Source of the DNA: Pseudocercospora fijiensis CIRAD86
Taxonomy: Eukaryota > Ascomycota > Dothideomycetes > Mycosphaerellales > Mycosphaerellaceae
Length of the DNA: 64,000 nucleotides
Direction of reading: 5' to 3'
Assembly (NCBI RefSeq): GCF_000340215.1
Contig: NW_006921541.1
Span: 3,882,074-3,946,073, forward strand
Shown here in pieces: positions 12,316 to 21,723 of the stretch (position 1 is its first letter; every line of letters starts with the position of its first letter). The position numbers and the translations under genes were made by a program. The notes under the pieces were generated by a model that saw only the letters and a program-made list of their open reading frames with translations, was not told where the DNA came from and did not search any database.

Positions 12316-13536
12316 CTAGTAGCTCTCTTATACTAGTAAGGCCCTAAATATAAACCTATTATCTTGTCTAGACCTCTTTTATAGCACTTAGCTAGGTTGC
12401 TTCTATACCTAGCTGCCCTAGCTTATTATGTATCTTTTTAGTATATTGATTCTAGCTTCCTTTGCCTTCCTAGCTGCCTATATTCTTACTAGGCATTCCT
12501 TCGCCTAAGAGGGGTGTCTTTTAGTACAGTATATATATCTTGCTTCTCCCTTATATACTTTGTATTCTTTAACCTAGTAATCCCCTATATAATAGGAGCA
12601 GGTATTAGTTGTCTTTATACACTTAGCTGCTAAGTGTCTATAGTGTTAACATTTGAAGCACTGTATTATCCTATAGTTACTTCTATATATCTCTGTTTCC
12701 AATCTTTTAAAGTCCTAGAATAGCCCCTAGTCTAGCACTATATTAGCTTGCTCTATACTCCCTACCTAGATAATTAGGGAAGACTGCTTCTTAGTCTCTT
12801 CGATTTTCCTTTTAATCTATACTACTTTTGTAATCTTTAGGCCTAGGCATATAGCTTAGTTTTGTCTCTATAGGCTCTTAATATCCTATTCTTCCTTAAA
12901 GCTTCTTATTATACTATAGGCTATAATTATGAATTGCTATTAGGAGACCTTTGCTGTTTTCCCTATCTTAGTTGTCTATTCTTTTTGTGTTTCTAGCTTC
13001 TTTTTGTCCTACTCTTATACTATAAATAGCTTAATTACCCCTTTACCTTCGTTCCTAGCCCTAATTACCTCTTTAATTGCAATTCTTTCTATAATCTCTT
13101 TCCCTATAAGTCCTTAGATTTCCTTTTGCTCCTATAGGTCCGTAATATAGACTCTAACTACTATCCTCGGGGGTTTTAGCGCCTCCTAACTAGCTACTGC
13201 TACCTAGGTGCGGTGGTTTAGGCTTGTCTCCTATTGTTTCTTCGTAATCTTTGCTGCGACTATATTAGCTACCTTTGTAATTACGTAGCTTGCCTAGCTA
13301 TAGATTGCTTTCAGTCCTCTAAGGAGTTCTAAGATCATTATCCTATATGCCCTCTTAGGGGTTCTTCTATCTTCCGCCTTTAGCACCTCCTCTGCCCTAG
13401 TATATAGTGCTTTCTATTCGTCCTCCCTTCCTTCTTAACTGTCTTCCCTTCGTCTCTAATTGTTCGCTACTATTTAGGTTAGGTTACTAAGGATATATAT
13501 ATATAGTACTAAGTAATTAGATATATCTATTATATT
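12316..13536 (-). mobile_element. Tad-like LINE fragment carrying ORF1, lightly RIP-mutated
   Basis: The stretch between Gypsy A and Gypsy B' still contains many CA and TG dinucleotides, so it was mutated less than its neighbours. It encodes the ORF1 (Gag-like) protein of a non-LTR retrotransposon. No reverse transcriptase is present. The right border at about 13,536 is where similarity of B' to B (46,935) stops. The other end was probably cut by the insertion of Gypsy A. Confidence 0.65.
12440..13450 (-). pseudogene. LINE ORF1 (Gag-like) with CCHC zinc knuckles
   Basis: Minus-strand translation gives a basic, helical N-terminal half rich in Lys, Glu and Gln (about 13,400-12,760). It is followed by clustered Cys/His: CFKCQHYRHLAAKC near 12,660-12,620, then TNTCSYYIGDYQVKEC-like and IYCTKRHPSQAKEC to about 12,500. 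This order of adjacent knuckles is typical of ORF1 of the Tad/I group of LINEs, where the protein binds element RNA. Several Cys and His codons are altered (TGC to TAC type) and TAG/TAA stops interrupt the frame. Assignment to the Tad clade is by resemblance only. Confidence 0.7.
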
Positions 13537-13594
13537 CGGTAGGTATATAGCTAGTAGTCCTAATTTATAATTCTAGCGAAAACGTTAGATTCCT

Positions 13595-13617
13595 AATAAT
13601 ACCCCCGGGGTAGCATT
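13595..13617. repeat. CCCCCGGGG palindrome at the gag/pol joint of B'
   Basis: AATAATACCCCCGGGG followed by TAGCATT is a near-perfect inverted repeat. It corresponds to the 46,866 site in the complete copy B. Confidence 0.75.
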
Positions 13618-13619
13618 CG

Positions 13620-16600
13620 ATCGGCGCTCTAATTAGTTAGTTCGGATTCGGGCTCGGGTAGATCCGCTTCCGGCGGCGATAATTGCGATAGTATTATTAC
13701 CGAGATTCGTATACTAGGTTATCGTTGCCGTATTGTTATACTCGCTATCGCCTCGAGTATTCGCCTCCTTAGTATAAAGCCTAGAAACTTGCCTTAACGT
13801 ATAAAGCGGCGCACCTCTAGATATAACCTATTTAAGCTATACTAACTTATAGCGCAGATTGCCGGTCTTATAACCGCGCTATAGCGTTTCCCGAAGAGCG
13901 TTTAGAAGTAGTAAGGATATCCTTATAGGACCTATAGCTAGCGTTTCCGATATAACTAGTAAATACGACTCGGTTACCCTTCTAGTTAGCGATAGTTCCT
14001 TCCTAGAAGCTATCGTCGTAGTTGCGCTAGACGCCCCGGGTTATACGAGACTATAGTCGACCTAGAATAATTAGCGTATTCGGGTTAGCGGCAATCTAGA
14101 AGGTAAAGGAAAAGCATATACCGAAAGCGTCTACTATAACATTATAGTAGGTACCTACTAGCGTAACCTCCCTATTTACTCCCTATATACTAAGGGAAAT
14201 ATCTCTATTTATTAGTAGTTAGAGCTGTTTAGCCTAGCGCTTACTTATAATAAGTAACTCTAAACTATTATTAAGCATTGCTAGTAACTACTAACTATAG
14301 CTTCCGATAGTAACTTAAATATAGATAGCGGGAACGACGGCGAAGGAACGGGTAACTACGGAAAGGTCTATATTATTAGGGATAGAGTAAAGCTCCTTAG
14401 GTCGAGGAGGTCCTACTCGACCGATTTATTAGCTAGTAAATCGGATAGCCTTAATAGAAACTAAAACTAAAGTAGGGTCGGTATTATTACTATCCCCTCG
14501 GCCTATCTCCTTAATCCTCTCTTCGTTAGTATTATCGATAGTCTCCTAGCTCTTATAGGTTACTAATTCGCCTTCTACTAACTCTTAGGTACCTAAAAAC
14601 TTAGGAAGGAACTATAGGGAAGAGACGTCGATATAGTCTTCTCGCGCCTATTGTCTTCGGAAAGTAGCGAGGTTTTTTATAAAGATAGCATCGTTAGGGA
14701 TTCGGCTCTAGAATAGGTTAGTAGGCAAACTATATACTAATAGCTCTCCTATAGATACGTTAGACTTAAGGTCTAGGAACTATAAAGCCTAGAAGAGAGC
14801 ATTTGCCTTTATATCGTAGGAGTTAGTAGGCCCGGCACTATACTTCTTTATATACCTATTAAAGCGAAAGCTCTTTAGGTCGGCTAACTTTCGTTTATAG
14901 GCCGGCGGGTTAGCTAGGCCTAGGGTACTACTAAGGTCGGTAGTATTATCCTCTATATCGATACCTAGAGTCTCTAGGACCTCCGGAGTAGCTATACTAG
15001 CTCGGGTTGTACGGTCTTTAGCTGTCTAGAGTGTCTTAGTCTTAGCGACTGATTCTCGCTATTTCTTAGCCTTATTAGCTGCCTACTTCTTAAGTATCCT
15101 AGTAGGGGCTGCCGTACTAGGGCGGGTAGGGTCCTACGGGCTCTTACTCTTACCCTAGGACTAGGTTTAGGACGACTAAGTTTAGGACCTTATAGTAGCG
15201 TAGATATCTATACTATTCTTAGTAACCGCGTAAACATTAGTAACTACGTCCGGGTCCTAAGACCCAAAGTTAACTTTAACGGGATTAGTAGTACCGTTAC
15301 TACTCCGCTCCTTAACCTGTTTTGCCCTAACCTTCTAAGTTTCTCGTTTAGTAATAGCGGCGAGGGTACTATTCCTAGTGTCCTTAAACTCGATCTTGCT
15401 ACTATACTTCTTCTCTAGAAGACTCCTAAGTTAAGGCAGTTTCGGGGCTCTACGATCCTACTCGAAGTTAATCTTATCGCCGGTATTAGTATAGTAGAAC
15501 CGACTATTTACTTATATAACGAGCTTCCTCTTAAGAAGCTCTTTCTAGATAGGGTAGTCTAATTAAATATATTTAAAACCGCCGCATATCTAGCACTTGC
15601 TATCTAAGTTAGAATAGATCTTCCGTATAGTATAGACGTTAACTAAAGGGGCCTTAGGGTAGTTAGGATCGGAGACCTAGTAGACTAGTAGTATATCCTT
15701 TAGTATACTAGTATTAATAACCTCCCTAACTCGCTATAGTGCTTTCGTATTAAGGTTAAGCTAGGCTAGGAATTTAGCTAAGTCCGCAACGTCCTAAGAG
15801 TGCTTAGTAATAGTAGGAGTTACGGTCTTAGGACCGCTCTACGACTTAGGAAGGAACTTAGGTCCTCTGCTTCCTAAGGCGTCGCTCTTTACCTAAGCTA
15901 GGTTATTCCGGTCCTCGCCGTAAATAAACTTCTTCGTATTAGCGGAGCTGTTAATATCGTCCTTAATAGCCTCTAGGACCTCTTTATACTTCCTAAAGGT
16001 CTTAGGATTAGCTTCGCTAAGCTTATAGCGACGGAAGATACGCTTAGCCGTAGACTACGGCAACCCTTTAAGGAGTAGCCTCGTTCTCTAAGAATTCTCG
16101 AGGTCCTACTAGTCGATACCGTCCGCTAACTTAACAAACTCGCGGACGTACTCCTTTAGGTCGTTATCTTCGGTACGCCTCTCTATATAGAGGTTCTTAA
16201 GCTACGTACGACTGCCTTTAATACGACGGCTATCGCGATCCCGATACTCCCTTATAAAGGCCTACTTAAAGACCTCCTAGTCGGTATTAGACTTGTCGTC
16301 CTTTTCTAGGTAGCTAACTAGGGTTCTAAGGGTTCGGTAAAGCTTAGTAATAGTAGTCCTTATAAGGGACCGGACCTTGTACTAGTCCGACTCCTCTTCG
16401 AGCCCGTACTTAGCTAAGTTGTCCTTAAAGCGTTCTACGTGCGCCGTAGCGTTCTACTCTTCGAATAAAGGGTTTCTACCGCTTCCTAGCTCTAGTAGGC
16501 GACGCCTGTTTTAACGGAGAAGCTTAGTTTGCCCTTAGATTATTTTTATAACGACGTTATAAAGAGCCTTAGGCGTAGAAGGCTCGATAGCCCCTAGGTC

Positions 16601-16745
16601 GATAGCGCTTATAATAACTAGTCGTCGCCTAATTTCTTCGTTAATAGGGTTAGGTAGGTTATTAGATTCCGAAGATTCCGCTAATTCGTAATACTCGCTT
16701 TCGCTAGAGCTTATTCGATTGTTATAAAGTAGTTAAAATAAAATA
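13620..16745 (-). pseudogene. gag: Gag-protease polyprotein of Gypsy B'
   Basis: The minus strand reads NPINEEIRRRLV at the start, then the capsid part ERFKDNLAKYGLEEESD, and RRTEDNDLKEYVREFVKLAD in which only a few stops interrupt. A single zinc-knuckle-like KCWICGGFKY lies near 14,830. The C-terminal part continues into sequence aligned with the retropepsin region of B (46,090-46,500). In-frame stops are TAG/TAA. This copy gives a better view of the Gag start than B does. Confidence 0.8.
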
Positions 16746-16835
16746 CTATAAGAAAGTGCTTTTAGTATATATTATAGGTTTAGTTTGTTTCGATATTGCT
16801 ATACGAGAAAGCGGTATACTAGGCTGTTTTCTTCT

Positions 16836-16858
16836 AATATTACCCCCGGGATAGTATT
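16836..16858. repeat. CCCCCGGG palindrome upstream of gag of B'
   Basis: AATATTACCCCCGGGATAGT plus ATT forms a near-palindrome. It is the counterpart of 43,625 in copy B and lies about 100 bases before the Gag start. Confidence 0.75.
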
Positions 16859-17539
16859 AGAATTTAGCCTTCTAGGGGTCGCCTAGACACTACTAGGAGC
16901 TTTAAATTAGTAACCTTTAGATAAAAGCCGCTCGGAGGAAGGAACTATAATCTCTATTTATACCTAGATCCTAGAAACTAGCCCCTTTACTAACCCTCGT
17001 TATCTCCTTTAGCTAGGCGGGGGGGGGTAGGAACCTTCTTTTTCTAGTAGAAGGCTAAGCACTATCCGAACGAGGCTACGAATTCCGAAACAATCTACTC
17101 TAATTAATAGGGAAACTGTCTAGGCATCCGACCTGTAATCTAGAAATTGCTATTGTATTAATAGTCTTAGCGGGGCCCGCTAAGGTCGATAGGTAATTAA
17201 TCTATCTCCCCTTTTAGGCTTAGCGGTGTCTTATCTCGAGTAAGCGGTACTAAATAGGTCTTCGACCTAAAGCCGAGTCCTTAGAAACTAGCTATAGTTA
17301 TAGACTAGGCCCTAAGCTATAACAGTCCTAAGGGTTTGTAGCTTTTTAGGGTTAAAGCGATACCCTCGTTAAGAGGTTTCTCTACTTGTCGTAATAGCCC
17401 CCTAAGATACTTCGGTATCGTCCGTATTATAGGCTCTTATCGTGCCCTCGCTTCGGTTATAGCTATTCGTATCTAGAGACTACCTTTAATATACCCGAAC
17501 CTATTAGATATAAAGAGATAGCCCTCCCTTCGGCTCTAA
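16859..17539 (-). other. Leader of Gypsy B' with primer-binding site
   Basis: This is untranslated sequence between LTR and palindrome. CCTTCGGCTCTA at 17,527-17,538 is the same primer-binding site as in Gypsy A and B. I see no convincing frame. Confidence 0.6.
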
Positions 17540-17818
17540 TAAAGGACGGGAACTAATACTACTACTACTACTAGTAGTAATAGTATAGGCTACCGAGGGT
17601 AATATAACCTATAGTAATATAGGTAGCTATGTTTAGCATAATAGGATAACAAGACGGTTACTTAGGCTTATAACTAGAGCCCTATAATATAGGCATTATA
17701 GAAGTGTAATATAAACAATGTACTATACGAGGTTAGTAATCTGTCTACTCTATAGAAGGAGGCCTATTATATAGGCTTATAACTAGCCTATAGGTATAGG
17801 GCCGGTTACTAGCTAATA
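17540..17818 (-). repeat. 5' LTR of Gypsy B', 279 bp
   Basis: It aligns along its whole length with both LTRs of copy B. On the minus strand it starts TATTAGCTAGTAACCGG (TG to TA by RIP) and ends CCGTCCTTTA, with a run of TAG/TAC triplets near its 3' end. Confidence 0.85.
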
Positions 17819-18712
17819 GTAGCCTACGTCTATATATCGATTATCGTAGACTTAACACTATTACTATTAAGGACCGCTATCTACTTCTGCTTATTAACGA
17901 GACCCTTAATCGCCTTTCTAGTATCTACTACTATACTATATTAGACATTAAAGACGCCTATTACCGTATCTGTATTTGTAAGGGCGATAAATAGAAACTA
18001 GCCTTCTATACTCGTTATAGCTATTTCGAGTACTTAGTTATACTATTTAGGCTAGCTAATACCCCTACTATATTCTAGTCTTATATTAATCGGGCCCTTT
18101 CGGGCCTATTAGACTATCTCTATATAGTTTACCTAGATAATATCCTAGTTTATATCTATTTACCTAATATTACGGAGTACTAGGCTATAGTCCGTAAGGT
18201 ACTCGATCGCCTAAGGGCCTATAGGCTATATTATAAGCCTTCTAAATATACCTTTACTACTAAAGAGGTATCCTTCCTTAGCTTCCTCGTATCGACTAAG
18301 GGTATTAAGGCTAATCCTAACCGGATTAAGACTATTACTAAGTAGCTAATACCTACTAGTATTAAGGAACTTTAGTTATTCCTCGGCTTCGCTAACTTCT
18401 ACCGTCGGTTTATTAAGAGCTATTCGAGGTATATAATACTACTAACTAAGCTTACTAAAACTAAGGCTAATCTATCTAGAGAGTTTAAATAGACTAATAG
18501 AGTATAAGCCGCTTTTAACGGTTTAAAGAAGCGCTTTACTAAAGTCCCCTTATTATACTACTTCGTACTAAGTAAACTAATCCGTATTAAGACTAATGCT
18601 TTATAGTTTGCTATATTAGCTATAATATTATAATAATGGGATAAGGACTATTATTAGTATCCGATTACCTTCTTTTCGAGGAAGATAATTAATACTAAAC
18701 GTACTATAGGAC
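17819..18712 (+). pseudogene. pol: Gypsy C: RT-RNase H fragment
   Basis: One frame reads as a canonical chromovirus-type reverse transcriptase: KDRYLLLLINETLNRLS, LDIKDAYYRICICKGDK, then VYLDNILVY at about 18,128-18,154 where the family has YLDDILVY. The second catalytic Asp has become Asn by a TG-to-TA change (GATGAT to GATAAT), which kills the active site. The connection and RNase H start follow (FLGFANFYRRFIKSY, then FSRKIINTKRTIGHF). Sequence stops abruptly at both ends: Gypsy B' at the left, the TTAGGG-type start of D1 at the right. It is a different family from A and B. Confidence 0.9.
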
Positions 18713-18714
18713 AC

Positions 18715-18732
18715 TTTAGGGTTAGGGTTAGG
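18715..18732 (+). repeat. Interstitial TTAGGG-type repeat at the start of D1
   Basis: TTTAGGGTTAGGGTTAGG matches the telomere repeat of filamentous fungi for about two and a half units. An equivalent sequence with one change (TTTAGAGTTAGGGTTAGG) opens D2 at 56,025. The upstream dozen bases also resemble each other (ACTATAGGACAC and ACTATAGGGTAC). Confidence 0.75.
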
Positions 18733-18759
18733 CGTATAGCGGGCGTATAGTAGGGCGCC

Positions 18760-19440
18760 GGCGTCGGGCTAATTAGCTATAACTAGCGATATAGTAAGGG
18801 CCGTAGGCTAATTAGCTATAACTAGCGATAGGAACGCTCGCCCTCGCGCGCGAGGTCGACGAGCCTTATTTACTATTTATCGCCTCCCTTATAGAACTAT
18901 TCTCTATTTATTTAATATTATAATATCGAAGGTATAAAAGAATATATTCTCGCGCCTACTCGTAGGCTACCTACGTATATTACGAGCTAAATAAGAAGGT
19001 AGTCGTATTCTAAGTCGTATCTCGACTATACCCGCGTCGGGCTAATTAGCTATAACTAGCGATATAGTAAGGGCCGTAGGCTAATTAGCTATAACTAGCG
19101 ATAGGAACGCTAGCTTTCGCGCGCGACGTCGACGAGCTCTATTTACTATTTATCGCCTCCCTTATAGAACTATTCTCTATTTATTCGATATTATAATATT
19201 AAAGATATAAAAGAATATATTCTCGCGCTTACTCGTAGGCCGCCTACGTATATTACGAGCTAAATAAGAAGGCGGTTATATTCTAAGTCGTATCTCGACT
19301 ACGCCTATATTAGGCTAATTAGCTATAACTAGCGATATAGTAAGAGCCGCGGGCTAATTAGCTATAACTAGCGATAGAAACGCTCGCTCTCGCGCGCGAC
19401 GTCGACGAGCTCTATTTACTATTTATCGCCTCTTTTATAG
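18760..19440 (+). repeat. About 2.5 tandem units of 274 bp at the head of D1
   Basis: Units start near 18,761, 19,034 and 19,308. Each opens with two copies of GCTAATTAGCTATAACTAGC separated by AGGGCCG-like sequence, then a CGCGCG-rich part, then AGGTATAAAAGAATATATT, which looks like a TATA box. The third unit is cut at 19,440 where helicase coding begins. The array could be a repeated promoter of that gene. I see no reading frame inside it. Confidence 0.75.
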
Positions 19441-20665
19441 AACTATTCTCTTAGAGCACTCTCTACGAGCTATATTACGAAGATATCCTCTATAGCCTTC
19501 GCGAAGTAGTCTTAATAACTCGCTATACTCTATATACCGCTAAGGACGTATTTAATAGCAAAGTCGGTATCTATACTAAGGTTAGTCTCGCCTTTATCCC
19601 TTTAACGCGCCGCCTATTATATACTAACCTAAGTAGGTTTATATCTATAGCGCGACTTTGTCTATATATAGCTTCGCTATCCGCGTTACTTTTAGTCTCC
19701 TCCGTACTAGTAAGAAAGTTCTATAGGAACCGCGAAGATACCCTTCGCGGCCTTCGTAAAGTAGTCTTAATAACTCGCTATACTCTATATACCGCTAAGG
19801 ACGTATTTAATAGCAAAGTCGGCATCTATACTAAGGTTAGTCTCGCCTTTATTCCTTTAACGCGCCGCCCGTTATATACTAATCTAAGTAGGTTTATATC
19901 TACGGCGCGACTTTGTCTATATATAGCTTCGCCGTCCGCGTTACTTTTAGTCTCCTTTATACTAGTAAGAAGGTTCTATAGGAACAGTTAAAGCGCCTTA
20001 TCGCCGGTAGCTTAGTCGTTCTTATACTAATAAATAATAAGTTCGTATCTCGCGCTATTATCGCTACTATTACCGCTCGACTACTAGAGGGACTTTAGTA
20101 GAATCTACCTAAGCTTAATCTCGCCTTTGCCCGTCCCGAGGAGTTAGAGCTAGATCCTACTATAGAATATCTTATAGTAGAGGACTGTAGCGGACTTTTC
20201 GAAGCTAATCGGTATACCTTACTTAGCCTTTAGCGTATAATACGCGAGGGTTTCCCCTTATTAGAGTACCTCGTTAGTATATAGCCTTATATTTCGGCGC
20301 CTAAGTATATTAAAGTATAGCCGAAGCGAGATCTAAGCTCTATCCTAGTTAATAACTCTAACGAGAGCTTCGAGAATATTAATATAGTTAAGTACTAGCC
20401 TTCTAAGCCTAATAGTACTCTAGACGCCTCCTAACTAGAAGCGCTCTATTATATTCTAATAGCGCGTCTTACTATTATTTAAGGCCTACCTAGTACTAGT
20501 AAGACCTATATCTCTATATAAGCTATTAAAGTAATACTCGAGAACTAGAATAAGGGAGATCTACTAATAATTATCGCTTATTAGACTAACTACGCTATCG
20601 ACTAGTTTTTACGTTATATCGCTATATTCGAGGAAGAATTTGTATATCTCGGTAGTTATAGTAAG
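19441..20665 (+). pseudogene. NFX1/ZNFX1-like SF1 helicase, N-terminal half only
   Basis: The frame reads YEDILYSLREVV, then PINNKFVSRAI, DPTIEYLIVEDCSGLFEANR with LLSLQRM, LVSIQPYISAPKY, DLSSILVNN, and finally a Walker A region: ARLTIIQGLPSTSKTYISIQ (IQGPPGTGKT before RIP) followed by IIIAYQTNYAIDQFLRYIA. The QTNHALDQLL-type motif Ia and the preceding domain are characteristic of the NFX1-type helicases, which include ZNFX1 and fission-yeast Hrr1 that acts with RNAi and heterochromatin. Motifs II to VI are absent: coding dissolves into hairpin repeats at 20,681. It is therefore a captured fragment, also present in D2 (56,761-57,970). A 255-bp segment is duplicated in frame inside it. Confidence 0.75.
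19479..19985 (+). repeat. In-frame 255-bp tandem duplication within the helicase fragment
   Basis: Copies at 19,479-19,733 and 19,734-19,985 both encode TRYTLYTAKDVFNSKVGIYT and ARLCLYIAS. The period is 85 codons, so the frame is kept. D2 has the same duplication (56,797-57,303), so it predates the D1/D2 split. Confidence 0.8.
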
Positions 20666-20680
20666 GACAAGGATATCGTT

Positions 20681-20794
20681 AAGCCGCTTCGTTAGGATAC
20701 GACGAAGCGCTTCTAGTTAGTAAGCCGCTTCGTTAGGATATAACGAAGCGCTTCTAGTTAGTAAGCCGCTTCGCTAGGATACGATAAAGCGCTT
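20681..20794 (+). repeat. Three tandem hairpin units AAGCCGCTTCG...CGAAGCGCTT
   Basis: Each roughly 40-bp unit reads AAGCCGCTTCGTTAGGATAC, then GACGAAGCGCTTCTAGTTAGT. The arms AAGCGCTTCG/CGAAGCGCTT can pair. A related inverted sequence follows at 20,888-20,918. D2 has the same three units at 57,992-58,105. The array sits where helicase coding stops. Confidence 0.75.
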
Positions 20795-21723
20795 AAGAAA
20801 TATTAAAGTAAGAAGGCGTTCGTATTCTAAGTCGTATCTCGACCGCGCCTATATCTAGCTAATTAGCTATAACTAGCGATACGGCCCTCGCTTCGTTAGA
20901 ACGCGACGGAGCGCTTCCGGTTAAGAAATATATAGGGTACTACGAAGTAGGCTTACCTACCCGCTATCTACCTCGGTATATCTCGAGTCCTAGCTATCTC
21001 TATCCCCCTAAGTATTTCCCTCCGGCTTTATATTAATACGTCTTCTAAAGAGACGTATTCCCCTATCCCTTACCCTTCGGTTCTATAAGTAGGGATTTAC
21101 CTATCTTCTTAGTTATACTTTTAGTTTTATATTAAGTATACGAGGTACCCTTTCCCGAAATCTAGCTAACCTATCTACCCGATATTAATTAAATATTATT
21201 AGAACCTAGCTAACTATCTAATTAAATAGCCTTCCTTCGCTATTACGGAAGGCTACTACGAACCTTACCCTATATCTTATATTACTCCGCCTATCGCCTA
21301 GTAAGGACTTTTACCTTTAATAATAGACCTACCTATAATACTCTTTAGGTTTACTTATCCTACGGTCCGATAGAGGAATAACTTAAAACTTTTAGTATAT
21401 ACCTAAAACGCCTAGTTTTAGGTACGTACCTAAAGTTTTAAGTTGTTTATAGTATCCTTTAATTGCTAGACTTTAGGTTTTATAACGTCTACGGGAAGGC
21501 CGTAGATAGTATACGAACCTGCTTATATATACTGCTTTATACGTAAAATATACTACGCTACTATTCCTTGCTCTCTTATATACAAAATGTATCGCTAGAA
21601 AGGGGTAGCCCTTTCTAGTATTAGTAGTTTCCGCGAGATAGAACTACTACCTCCTCGAATTCTATACTTATTAGCGCGGCTTATATATAAGCTTTGCCCT
21701 CCGCTATTAACGGAATTAATACG
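20795..21723 (+). other. Spacer of D1 between helicase fragment and the large ORF
   Basis: I see no gene here. It holds one more copy of CTAATTAGCTATAACTAGCG (20,858), an AACCTAGCTAACTATCTAAT stretch, the fold-back at 21,382-21,442 and a pyrimidine-poor leader before the ATG at 21,724. D2 lacks about 107 bases corresponding to roughly 20,930-21,040. Confidence 0.6.
21382..21442. repeat. Fold-back repeat, D family (copy 1)
   Basis: CTTAAAACTTTTAGTATATACC pairs with the downstream TAGGTACGTACCTAAAGTTTTAAG around a short loop. The homologous site in D2 is 58,579-58,641. Confidence 0.85.

Larger units (their letters stand above)
13537..17818 (-). mobile_element. Gypsy B' - 5' part of a second copy of the Gypsy B family
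   Basis: The minus strand repeats the first 4.3 kb of the complete element B (42,698-46,935): LTR, primer-binding site, leader, gag and start of the protease/pol region. Differences from B are largely C/T and G/A as expected of RIP, plus small indels. The 3' remainder is missing because the LINE and Gypsy A lie where it should continue; it may be left of the window. It interrupts Gypsy C on the right. Confidence 0.85.

Noticed and set aside
18715..18732. A true chromosome end
   Set aside because: Only about 2.5 units are present and coding sequence flanks both sides; it is interstitial.
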